In this document: positions 17,216 through 24,328 of the stretch, one piece after another
Position numbering within the stretch: the first letter of the stretch is position 1
How the letters are laid out: every line of letters begins with the position of its first letter
Source of the DNA: Gammaproteobacteria bacterium
GTDB lineage: Bacteria; Pseudomonadota; Gammaproteobacteria; Arenicellales; CAJQKF01
DNA: 46,347 bases
Direction: 5' to 3'
NCBI GenBank assembly: GCA_030429665.1
Contig: JAUIEZ010000025.1
Location: forward strand, 1 to 46,347
The notes under the pieces: model-generated
What the model was told of the DNA's origin: nothing
The model's input: only the letters and a program-made list of their open reading frames with translations
The model's database searches: none
Made by a program: the position numbers and the translations under genes

Positions 17216-17737
17216 TCAGGGGCGGACGGCGGCCGCCGGCGACGGCGGCGCGAAGATCGAGCGCAGCAGCCAGTGCATCTGCGGGAACCGCCAGGGCGTT
17301 TCGACCGTTTCGCCGTCCGGTGTCGTCATGGTTACCGGGTTGACGACGACGACGCGGGAGATCTCGACTCGATCGGTCGGTGTCAGCGCGAGGTAGTCGA
17401 TCGGTCCTTCCGCGGTCGGGGTGCAAAAATAGAACACGACGCGGCGTTCCCTCAGGGCAAGCGCCCGGTCGCCCACCGCGACGTCGAGCCCGGTCTCCTC
17501 GCGCGTCTCCCGCGCCGCGGTTTGGCGGGCGGTCTCTCCGGGCAGGTGGCGACCGGCGGGCAACTGCAGGCGGTTGAGCAGGCGGTTGATCCCCATCACG
17601 AACCCCGACGGCGTCGCGATCAGGCATCCCGCGGCATCGATTTCGTCGGGGTTGAGCGGGTCGTCCGCGATCGTCGCCGAGGTGATCAACGTCGCCAGGA
17701 GGATGACGGAGAAAACGGCCCGGCGGCGTTCATCCAT
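17216..17737 (-). CDS. Nudix hydrolase with an N-terminal signal peptide
   Basis: A 173-residue protein. Residues 7-24 are a hydrophobic signal sequence (VFSVILLATLITSATIA) after a basic start (MDERRR). The Nudix box is intact at residues 62-84: Gly62, Glu68, Arg76-Glu77, Glu80-Glu81, Gly83, matching GX5EX7REUXEEXGU. A proline-rich C-terminus ends the protein. Nudix enzymes hydrolyse nucleoside diphosphates linked to another group and are nearly always cytosolic, so an exported one is unusual. The start overlaps the end of the upstream secreted-protein gene by 8 bases (ATGGATGA), which ties the two in one operon. The substrate cannot be predicted. The extended frame antisense to it (17190-17627) is a shadow. 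Confidence 0.8.
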   Translation of the reverse strand: MDERRRAVFSVILLATLITSATIADDPLNPDEIDAAGCLIATPSGFVMGINRLLNRLQLPAGRHLPGETARQTAARETREETGLDVAVGDRALALRERRVVFYFCTPTAEGPIDYLALTPTDRVEISRVVVVNPVTMTTPDGETVETPWRFPQMHWLLRSIFAPPSPAAAVRP

Positions 17738-18263
17738 CCGTTCGTTTCAGGTGGGCCTGGATCTCGCGCAGCGCTTCGCCGTCGCGTATGCGATGGAACT
17801 TGAGCATCATGCCGTCATCGACCAGCGTGCGCTCGTAGGTCTGCATTTCGTATCCTCCGAGCTCGTTGATGATGAGGGCGTTGACGATCAGCGTTTCGCC
17901 GTCGATGTGTGCCCACACGTACGGGTCGCCTTTCATGGGATCCAGTGGCTCCCGCCCGCCGAACAGGTTCTTCTTCATGGCGGAGCGATAGATGTGCTCT
18001 CGCTGGGAGGGAGTGAAGTCGATGGTGTAGGACTTCGACTTTTCCTTGCCGTCCGACTTGATGGTGGTGGTGGTCCAGTTTACCTGGAATCCGTCGTCGA
18101 TCCGCTTGATGGTTACCGACAGGTCCCGCTTCAACTCCTGTTCGTCGTCGCTGATCGCCACGTCGCCTTCGAACGTGCCGACGAATTTCTCGTAGTCCGC
18201 GGCGAATGCTTCACCCGCGACCAGCGCCGACAGGATGAGCAGCCATGCCCACAACGCTTTCAT
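17730..18263 (-). CDS. Secreted protein of unknown function
   Basis: A 177-residue protein with a clear signal peptide (MKALWAWLLILSALVAGEAFA, cleavage before ADYEK). The mature part is rich in alternating hydrophobic and charged residues (VTIKRIDDGFQVNWTTTTI, ETLIVNALIINELGG, YEMQTYERTLVDDG), as in a small beta-barrel or lipocalin-like fold. I do not recognise a named family. The start is well supported: GGAGGT (18277-18272 on the plus strand) sits 8 bases before the ATG at 18263. It lies between the rhomboid gene (56 bases) and the Nudix gene (8-base overlap), so a role in the envelope together with these two is plausible but not shown. Confidence 0.75.
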   Translation of the reverse strand: MKALWAWLLILSALVAGEAFAADYEKFVGTFEGDVAISDDEQELKRDLSVTIKRIDDGFQVNWTTTTIKSDGKEKSKSYTIDFTPSQREHIYRSAMKKNLFGGREPLDPMKGDPYVWAHIDGETLIVNALIINELGGYEMQTYERTLVDDGMMLKFHRIRDGEALREIQAHLKRTDG

Positions 18264-18319
18264 GATCAGTAACCTCCAAGACAGGTCCAGCAATACCCCT
18301 GCGAAGGTTAATTCTACTC

Positions 18320-18916
18320 TCAAATCATCCGTGAGCGTGTCTTCGCCGCGACATAGCCGATTGCCACGCCCGCGATCAGGCCTGCGGTGTGGGCGTAGTT
18401 GGCGATTCGAACGCCGATGAGTTCGAGCAACCCGGACCAGCAGATAACGAACCAGACCATGACCATGGTGACCAGGCCACGGTTGAGCTTCAGGGCAAAT
18501 GATGGATTGAACTTGTCCTGTGCCCAGAGGTAGCCGAGGAGGGCGAAAATGACGCCCGACATCCCGCCGAACAACGGCCCCGTCGCGTAGAACTCCGCCA
18601 GGTTCGACGTCAGCGCGCTGACGACGACGAGGGTGAGCAGTACCCGCGGGCCGCGGGTGAATTCTATGGCGCCGCCGAGCTGCCAGAGCCACAGCATGTT
18701 CAAGGTGATGTGCATGATCCCGAAGTGGATGAACATCGGCGTCAGCAGTCGCCAATACTGGCCGCTCGATACCTCGGGCAGGCCCGCGTCCAGGTAATTG
18801 GTGATCAGCAGGGGTCGCAGCGCGTCGAAGTTGGCGCCGAAACGCGAATACAGCGCGACCAGGACGCACAGCGCGATGAGTACGTAGGTGAACCTGGGGT
18901 GGAATCCGTAGACCAT
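18320..18916 (-). CDS. Rhomboid-family intramembrane serine protease
   Basis: A 198-residue six-helix membrane protein. The rhomboid signatures are all in place: HITLNMLWLWQLG in helix 2 with Asn73 and the preceding His64 and His69, the catalytic serine in GGMSGVIFALLGY (Ser120), and the catalytic histidine in NYAHTAGLIAG (His176). WR near residue 55 of the L1 loop is also conserved. It has no extra cytoplasmic domain, so it is of the minimal bacterial type, similar to rhombosortase-length enzymes. Rhomboids cut single-pass membrane proteins inside the bilayer; the substrate here is unknown. It starts 3 bases after the upstream small membrane protein gene. Confidence 0.9.
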   Translation of the reverse strand: MVYGFHPRFTYVLIALCVLVALYSRFGANFDALRPLLITNYLDAGLPEVSSGQYWRLLTPMFIHFGIMHITLNMLWLWQLGGAIEFTRGPRVLLTLVVVSALTSNLAEFYATGPLFGGMSGVIFALLGYLWAQDKFNPSFALKLNRGLVTMVMVWFVICWSGLLELIGVRIANYAHTAGLIAGVAIGYVAAKTRSRMI

Positions 18917-18919
18917 GCG

Positions 18920-19285
18920 TTACTCGGTGCCGGTCATCTCGACGCGGTCATTGTCTCCCAGCGTCACGTTGCGGCCGTCCAGGGTGGTGAACCGCCGGCC
19001 TTCGATTGCCTTCTTGTAAGCCTGGTACGAAACCTTGTTGCCGCTGCCGTCGGTCACCTCGATATTGACGATCTCGTGCTGGTCCTGCCAGTGCAGCACG
19101 AACAGCAACGCGGAGATCGCCACGATCAGGGCGAGCAGGGCGTATATGACGGTACGGCTCTGCACGCCGCGCGTGTCCTTGCGGACGCGCTCGGGTGCCT
19201 TGGCTACCTTCTGTTCCCCCTTGTGACGAAACACGAGCGCGATGACGACGATCACCGCCAGGGTGAAAAGAATCTTGGTGAGCAT
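18920..19285 (-). CDS. Small two-helix membrane protein of unknown function
   Basis: A 121-residue protein. Helix one is at the N-terminus (ILFTLAVIVVIALVF), then a basic cytoplasmic loop (HKGEQKVAKAPERVRKDTRG), helix two (VIYALLALIVAISALLFVL) and a soluble C-terminal part of about 50 residues (VNIEVTDGSGNKVSYQAYKK...). I do not recognise a named family, though similar short proteins occur beside ycgL or rhomboid genes in gammaproteobacteria as far as I recall. The basic loop placed between the helices predicts both termini outside. It starts 10 bases after ycgL and ends 3 bases before the rhomboid gene, so it is an operon member. Confidence 0.75.
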   Translation of the reverse strand: MLTKILFTLAVIVVIALVFRHKGEQKVAKAPERVRKDTRGVQSRTVIYALLALIVAISALLFVLHWQDQHEIVNIEVTDGSGNKVSYQAYKKAIEGRRFTTLDGRNVTLGDNDRVEMTGTE

Positions 19286-19295
19286 GGAATGGGTG

Positions 19296-19568
19296 TCAGT
19301 TGGCCAGCGGCGCGCTCGCGTTCGTCGCGCATGCCGGCGATGCCGGCGGCAACTGCAGGTAGAACCCCGACGCCTCGATGCAACGCATCACGGTCACGGG
19401 GTCGGCGCGGGCCAGCCGACGCTCGGGATGCAGGTCGAACTCGAGCGCCTCGCGCAGCTCGCCGAGTCTCGCGAGCAGGTCGGGCGGCAGCTGCGCCAGG
19501 TCGGTCCCGCTGGCCACGTACACGTAGGTATCCGCGTTGCGAACGCTCTTGTAGACGGTGCAGTTCAT
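19296..19568 (-). CDS. YcgL domain-containing protein
   Basis: A 90-residue protein with the YcgL core: CTVYKSVRNADTYVYV at the start, LPPDLLARLG, then RLARADPVTVMRCI and GFYLQLPP near the end. These segments match E. coli YcgL in order and spacing. Structures of the family show an alpha/beta fold; a ribonuclease role has been proposed for some relatives. The poorly conserved tail after LQLPP (alanine- and asparagine-rich) is typical. It is the first gene of a five-gene minus-strand operon. The 185 bases upstream to the universal stress gene hold promoters for both directions. Confidence 0.85.
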   Translation of the reverse strand: MNCTVYKSVRNADTYVYVASGTDLAQLPPDLLARLGELREALEFDLHPERRLARADPVTVMRCIEASGFYLQLPPASPACATNASAPLAN

Positions 19569-19694
19569 GAAGCTCGGGCGTCGTTCTGGGCAGTCCGTAA
19601 TTTATCACGGATGATGCGGCCGCCGGGCCGGCTTGGACCGATGACCGGGGTCAAGGACTCAGGACGCCGTTCGTTTACGCGTTCGACGAAGGTG

Positions 19695-19700
19695 TATGAT
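19695..19700 (+). promoter_or_regulatory. Possible -10 element of the universal stress gene
   Basis: TATGAT at 19695-19700 in the divergent region, 54 bases before the ATG at 19754. GTTTAC, 16 bases upstream, is a weak -35. Low confidence. Confidence 0.3.
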
Positions 19701-19753
19701 CGCCGATGCACGGGTTCAACCCGAAAATGAAAACCTGAGCACGGGAGGTGGAA

Positions 19754-20278
19754 ATGATCAAGACTATCGTCGTCGCCCTCGACGGTTCTTCCAACTCGGA
19801 ACGGGCGTTCGATTTTGCCTGCGACCTGGCGTCGAGGTTCGACGCCGCGTTGCACATCGTTCACGTCGTCAGCCAGCGCGAGGTGCCCGAGGACATGGCG
19901 CGCATGGCCGAAATCGAGCATCTGCTGCCCTCGCGCCTGAAGAAGTCGATGGAGGGCGTCAGCGCGGATTCCGATTTCGGCATGGTGTTGCGCAACGTGG
20001 AGCGGCAGACGGATTCGTGGCAGATTCTCGAGAAGCTCGGCCGCAACCTGCTGCAAAGCAGCCTCGATGACGCGCGCGAACGCGGCGTGGCCGAGCCGGT
20101 CACCGCCCTGTTGCGCGGGGAACCGGCCGTCGAGTTGCTCGATTACATCAAGTCCGTGAAGGCCGACACCGTGGTATCGGGAAGCCGCGGCCTGGGGTCG
20201 CTCCGCCAGCTCATGGTGGGCAGCGTGAGCCAGAAACTGGCCCAGCATGCCCGTTGCGCCTGCATCATCGTCAAGTAG
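19754..20278 (+). CDS. Universal stress protein, UspA family
   Basis: A 174-residue single-domain Usp. It begins MIKTIVVALDGSSNSERAFDFA (the strand and Asp that contact ATP) and ends with VVSGSRGLGSLRQLMVGSVSQKL, the G-2X-G-9X-G(S/T) ATP-binding loop, so it is of the nucleotide-binding class. A longer than usual central helical insert (about residues 45-95, including RQTDSWQILEKLG) is present. The ATG at 19754 is preferred over the GTG at 19748 because GGGAGG (19743-19748) is at the right distance. Usp proteins accumulate on growth arrest and stress. It ends 7 bases from the converging citrate synthase gene. Confidence 0.9.
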   Translation: MIKTIVVALDGSSNSERAFDFACDLASRFDAALHIVHVVSQREVPEDMARMAEIEHLLPSRLKKSMEGVSADSDFGMVLRNVERQTDSWQILEKLGRNLLQSSLDDARERGVAEPVTALLRGEPAVELLDYIKSVKADTVVSGSRGLGSLRQLMVGSVSQKLAQHARCACIIVK

Positions 20279-20285
20279 TACGGTC

Positions 20286-21686
20286 TCAGGGCTGTTGCGG
20301 CGTCTCGTTGCGGTTGCTTCGCCACAGCCACGACCAACTGATCTTGTTCTCGCTGTGCTGGCGTCCTTCCACCGCAGTGAACGGACGCTCGGTCTGGCCG
20401 GTGTAGAGCTGGCGCGGCCGCCCGATCTTGTTTTCCGAGTCGCCGAGCATCTCCTTCCAGTGGGCGATCCAGCCTACCGTTCGGCCGATGGCGAACAGCA
20501 CGGTGAACATGTTGGTCGGAAATCCCAGGGCGCTCAGAATGATGCCCGAGTAGAAGTCCACGTTCGGGTACAGCTTGCGCTCGACAAAGTAGTCGTCCTC
20601 GAGCGCGATGCGCTCCAGTTCCATGGCCAGTTCCAGGCGCGGATCGTTGATCCCCAGCACCTCGAGCACCTCGTGACACGACTTGCGCAGCACGGTGGCG
20701 CGCGGATCGTAATTCTTGTAGACGCGGTGACCGAAGCCCATCAGGCGGAACGGGTCGTTGGGGTCCTGGGCGCGCTTGATGAACTCCGGTATACGGTCGA
20801 TGCTGCCGATCTCGGTGAGCATGTTCAGGACCGCCTCGTTGGCGCCGCCGTGGGCCGGTCCCCAGAGTGAAGCGATGCCCGCGGCGATGCAGGCAAAGGG
20901 ATTCGCCCCGGACGAACCGGCCAGGCGCACCGTGGAGGTAGAGGCGTTCTGTTCGTGGTCGGCGTGCAGGATCAACAGCTTGTCGATGGCCCCCGCCAGC
21001 GTCTCGTTCACCTCGTACTCCTGGGTGGGAACGCCGAACATCATGCGCAGCAGGTTGGCCGAGTAGGACAGGTCGTTGCGCGGGTACATGAACGGCTGAC
21101 CCAGCGCGTACTTGTACGCGTAGGCGCCGATGGTCGGCATCTTGGCGATCATGCGATGCGCGGCGATCATGCGCTGCATCGGATCGTGGATGTCGGTGCT
21201 GTCGTGGTAGAACGCCGACAGCGCGCCGACGACGCCCACCATGATCGCCATGGGATGCGAATCGCGCTTGTAGCCGCGGTAGAAGGTCACCAGCTGCTCG
21301 TGGAGCATGGTGTGGTTCGTGATGGAGTCCTCGAACTCCTGCTTCTCCTCGGGCGAGGGCAGTTCCCCGTAAAGCAGCAGGTAGCAAACATCCATGTAAT
21401 CGGTGTTTTCCGCCAGGTCGGCGATGGCGTAGCCGCGGTGCAGCAGCGTGCCCTGCTCGCCGTCGATGAAGGTGATCGAGGATGAACAGGATGCCGTGGA
21501 CGTGAATCCCGGATCGTAGGTAAACAGGCCGGATTGGGCATAAAGCTTGCGGATATCGACAACGCGCGGCCCCATGGTTCCGTCCAGGGCCGGCAACTCG
21601 TAGCTGTCGCCGGTGCGGTTGTCCGTCAGGGTAAACGTGCTCTTGTCGGGCTTTGCCGCGGGTTTCTTTTCCGGTGTCTGTGCCAT
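20286..21686 (-). CDS. gltA: Citrate synthase, type II, with a C-terminal extension
   Basis: A 466-residue protein. The hexameric Gram-negative type is clear: [36 protein letters not shown], and the catalytic regions [33 protein letters not shown] and [13 protein letters not shown] (the two catalytic histidines), plus [14 protein letters not shown] with the catalytic Asp. E. coli GltA is 427 residues. The conserved protein ends at [14 protein letters not shown]; about 28 further residues, including [16 protein letters not shown], follow and are not part of the usual fold. It condenses acetyl-CoA with oxaloacetate in the TCA cycle. The 190 bases upstream are AT-rich and likely hold its promoter. 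Confidence 0.94.
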   Translation of the reverse strand: MAQTPEKKPAAKPDKSTFTLTDNRTGDSYELPALDGTMGPRVVDIRKLYAQSGLFTYDPGFTSTASCSSSITFIDGEQGTLLHRGYAIADLAENTDYMDVCYLLLYGELPSPEEKQEFEDSITNHTMLHEQLVTFYRGYKRDSHPMAIMVGVVGALSAFYHDSTDIHDPMQRMIAAHRMIAKMPTIGAYAYKYALGQPFMYPRNDLSYSANLLRMMFGVPTQEYEVNETLAGAIDKLLILHADHEQNASTSTVRLAGSSGANPFACIAAGIASLWGPAHGGANEAVLNMLTEIGSIDRIPEFIKRAQDPNDPFRLMGFGHRVYKNYDPRATVLRKSCHEVLEVLGINDPRLELAMELERIALEDDYFVERKLYPNVDFYSGIILSALGFPTNMFTVLFAIGRTVGWIAHWKEMLGDSENKIGRPRQLYTGQTERPFTAVEGRQHSENKISWSWLWRSNRNETPQQP

Positions 21687-21876
21687 ATGTAGCCTTTATC
21701 CTGTAAATGTTGTCTATTGGAAAAACTAATGAAGAATTCCGCTTAACCTTACGCATATTAATAGAAGATCGAGCGTTAGACCAGCACCTTCAAGCCTCTG
21801 TTTTTCAAGGTATTATCCGGCGCGAAACCGGTGAATCCGGCGTTTCCGGCAGGTCGGACCGGGGCCGGAGACGGCG

Positions 21877-23406
21877 TCAGTCGATGTCCGCCATGCGGTG
21901 GATGATGGTCCAGTAGTCCAGAATCTGGATCTTGATCAGCGCGTGGTAGATGCGCACGCGCTGAAGCAGCTCGCGCAGCAGGCCGATGTGGCGCGTCACG
22001 TCCGGCGATACGGCCAGCAGCGCCGCCAGGCCGCGGGCGTCGCTCCCCTCGAGATGGCGGCTTCTGAAACCCCGGTAGTCAATGTGTGCGGCGACCTGGG
22101 TCAACGGGTCGGCAGGGTCGACCCGGCTTCCGGGCGGGACAGTCTCCATGAACCGGTCGAGCGCATCCAGGTGCGCGATGGCCGCTTCGATACGAGGCGT
22201 CACCCGGCTTCGGCGCAGCGGGCGCAGCGAGAACGATGCCTCGATTGCGTCCAGTTCCGACAAGGGGTCGTTGTCGAGCCGCCCGGCGGCCCATGCCGGA
22301 TCGAACTTGAGCCTCATCTCGAATATCGCCGCGTAGTCCCGGGCGAACATGCGCATCAGGTGGCGGCGCGCGGTGTGGGCGTCGTCGGAGAATACCTCTC
22401 TCATCACGCGCCGGCGGGTGAGAAAGAATCGTTCCACCAGCGACTCGTTGACCGGCCCGAAGCGGCGGCGGACGGCCTCGTCCATTTCCTCGCTGGGCCA
22501 GATGAAGTGTTGCGCGTCGAAATAGTCGGGGTACCCGCTTCGCTCGGCGTCCTCGTTGATCGTCGTGATCGCCTTGCCCAGGGCACTGGCAAACTTGCGC
22601 ACGGTAAACGCGTACCAGAACGAAGGCGCCACGTCGCTCGCCAGCAGGCGGCGCAGGCGAACCCGCAAGGGCGAATCGACCAGTGCGCGCGTGCGCTTGA
22701 TCAACGGATCGCGCGCGAACGCCTTGGCGGGGAAATCCTCGTAGGCGAAGAAGCCTTTTTCGTACCAGTCTTCCACCGGGCCGAGATGAAATCCGATGCG
22801 CTCGCTCTGGATACCCATCGGCAACGGCGATCGCAGGGCCATGAGGCATGAGCGGATGAACCCGTCGTGTTCGCGCCACTTGCCCTCGTCCGTGATGGCT
22901 TGCTCGCGAAACAGGTCGAAATCGTGTGTATCCCGCACCAGTGCCAGGTCCTGGGCGTCGACGCATGCCGCGTCGCCGTCGCCGGGGTTATACTGCGCGA
23001 CCCCTGGCGCGGCCGGCGGTGTCGACGCGCGGGAATCGTTGGCAAACGCCTCGTGCCAGAGATAGTGCAGGTGCAGGCGCATTCGCGACTGCTTGAAGTG
23101 GCTGGTCAGGTGGAGGTACCCGCCGGCGGCCGCATCGATCTTGTCGCGGGTCAGGAATCCCGCGACCCGCACCAGCAGGGTGCCGGCGGGGTAGGACGCG
23201 AAGGCGCCGATCACCAGCGCGGTGAGCTGGTCCGTGGTCAGGCTCTGCGCGCTGGTGTAGTTGGTCTTGATGATGCTCGAGCTCATCGCCAGCGTGATCA
23301 GCAGGCCATTGCGTATGGCGCGACGCTGCAGGCTCCGGCCTGCCAGGAAAAGCAGGTTCTCGGTCAGTACCAGTACTCGCCGCAGGTCTCGGTAAAGCCT
23401 GATCAA
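21877..23406 (-). CDS. Membrane-associated protein of unknown function, 509 residues
   Basis: I do not recognise a family. An N-terminal basic helix (MIRLYRDLRRVLVLTENLLF) precedes two hydrophobic stretches, RNGLLITLAMSSSIIKTNY (about 33-51) and LTALVIGAFASYPAGTLLVRVAGFL (about 61-85). The remaining 420 residues are soluble, mostly helical and rich in Arg and Asp, with many aromatic residues (PSFWYAFTVRKFA, YPDYFDAQHFIWPSEEMDEA, FFLTRRRVMREVF). Codon use looks like the neighbours. It starts 33 bases from the divergent hydrolase gene, and runs in the same direction as gltA after a 190-base gap. A length of 1.5 kb without stops and a clear composition make it a real gene. Confidence 0.75.
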   Translation of the reverse strand: MIRLYRDLRRVLVLTENLLFLAGRSLQRRAIRNGLLITLAMSSSIIKTNYTSAQSLTTDQLTALVIGAFASYPAGTLLVRVAGFLTRDKIDAAAGGYLHLTSHFKQSRMRLHLHYLWHEAFANDSRASTPPAAPGVAQYNPGDGDAACVDAQDLALVRDTHDFDLFREQAITDEGKWREHDGFIRSCLMALRSPLPMGIQSERIGFHLGPVEDWYEKGFFAYEDFPAKAFARDPLIKRTRALVDSPLRVRLRRLLASDVAPSFWYAFTVRKFASALGKAITTINEDAERSGYPDYFDAQHFIWPSEEMDEAVRRRFGPVNESLVERFFLTRRRVMREVFSDDAHTARRHLMRMFARDYAAIFEMRLKFDPAWAAGRLDNDPLSELDAIEASFSLRPLRRSRVTPRIEAAIAHLDALDRFMETVPPGSRVDPADPLTQVAAHIDYRGFRSRHLEGSDARGLAALLAVSPDVTRHIGLLRELLQRVRIYHALIKIQILDYWTIIHRMADID

Positions 23407-23439
23407 CTTGAATTACAACCCCCGACCCATGGAATCCCA

Positions 23440-24300
23440 ATGAACGATGCCTGGTCCCCGCGTGATTTCCCTCTCGCCGGCGGCGTCATCCGTGCCCTGG
23501 CGTATGGCCGGGGTCGGCGGCGCATCCTCGCCGTTCACGGTTGGCTCGACAACGCGGCGAGCTTCGTGCCGCTGGCGCCGCGAATCGACGACGCGCAGGT
23601 GGTGGCGGTGGATCTCGCCGGTCACGGCCATTCCGACCACCGGCCCGCCGGCTGCGCCTATCACCTCGTGGACTACGTGCCGGACCTGATGGCGGTTGCC
23701 GACCGGCTTGGCTGGAGTCAGTTTACCCTGCTGGGTCATTCCCTTGGAGCCGGTATTTGCAGCCTGGCCGCCGCCGCCTTTCCCGAACGCGCGAAAGCGC
23801 TGTGCCTGATCGACGGACTGGGGCCCATCAGCGGGGCCGAGACGGATGGGCCGAGGCGCCTTCGTCGCGCCATCGAGGCGCGCAACGCGTCCCCGGAGAG
23901 GGCGCCGCGCCACCACGCCAGCATCGACGTCGCGGTGCGCGCGCGACTCGCGGCCACGACCATGGGCGAGCCAGGCGCCCGCCTCATCGTGGAACGCAAC
24001 CTGCGCGCCGTCGACGGCGGCTACGCCTGGCGCACCGACCGACGCGTGCGTCATGCCTCGCCCGTCTACTTCACCGAATCCCAGGTGCTGGCCTTTCTGG
24101 GCGCGGTTGCCTGCCCGGCCATGCTGGTCATGGCCGACAACGGCGTCATCGCCGGCCGGCCGTCCACTTCCGGACGAATCGACGCGGTGGCGAACCTGCG
24201 CGTGCGGCGCCTGCCCGGCGATCATCACCTGCACATGGACGATCCGGACGCGGTTGCCGGTCTCGTCAACGGTTTTCTCGACGAGCTCGGCGACGCCTGA
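23440..24300 (+). CDS. Alpha/beta hydrolase
   Basis: A 286-residue alpha/beta hydrolase. The oxyanion motif AVHGWLDNAASF is at 31-42, the nucleophile elbow LLGHSLGAG has Ser101, and the catalytic histidine lies in GDHHLHMDDP (260-269). VDLAGHGHSDHRP (58-70) is the conserved beta4 turn. The GDHHLHMD ending and the HGWLDNAASF opening are typical of the MEST/serine-hydrolase-like subgroup rather than lipases. Substrate unknown. The ATG at 23440 is used because upstream codons in this frame are antisense to the divergent 509-residue gene. It converges on dacB with 28 bases between the stops. Confidence 0.88.
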   Translation: MNDAWSPRDFPLAGGVIRALAYGRGRRRILAVHGWLDNAASFVPLAPRIDDAQVVAVDLAGHGHSDHRPAGCAYHLVDYVPDLMAVADRLGWSQFTLLGHSLGAGICSLAAAAFPERAKALCLIDGLGPISGAETDGPRRLRRAIEARNASPERAPRHHASIDVAVRARLAATTMGEPGARLIVERNLRAVDGGYAWRTDRRVRHASPVYFTESQVLAFLGAVACPAMLVMADNGVIAGRPSTSGRIDAVANLRVRRLPGDHHLHMDDPDAVAGLVNGFLDELGDA

Positions 24301-24328
24301 AACCCCGCCGGGCAGCCGGTGTCGATGA

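Noticed and set aside
22867..23439. Extended 5' part of the hydrolase frame
   Set aside because: Lies antisense to the 509-residue gene; the hydrolase fold begins at the ATG at 23440.
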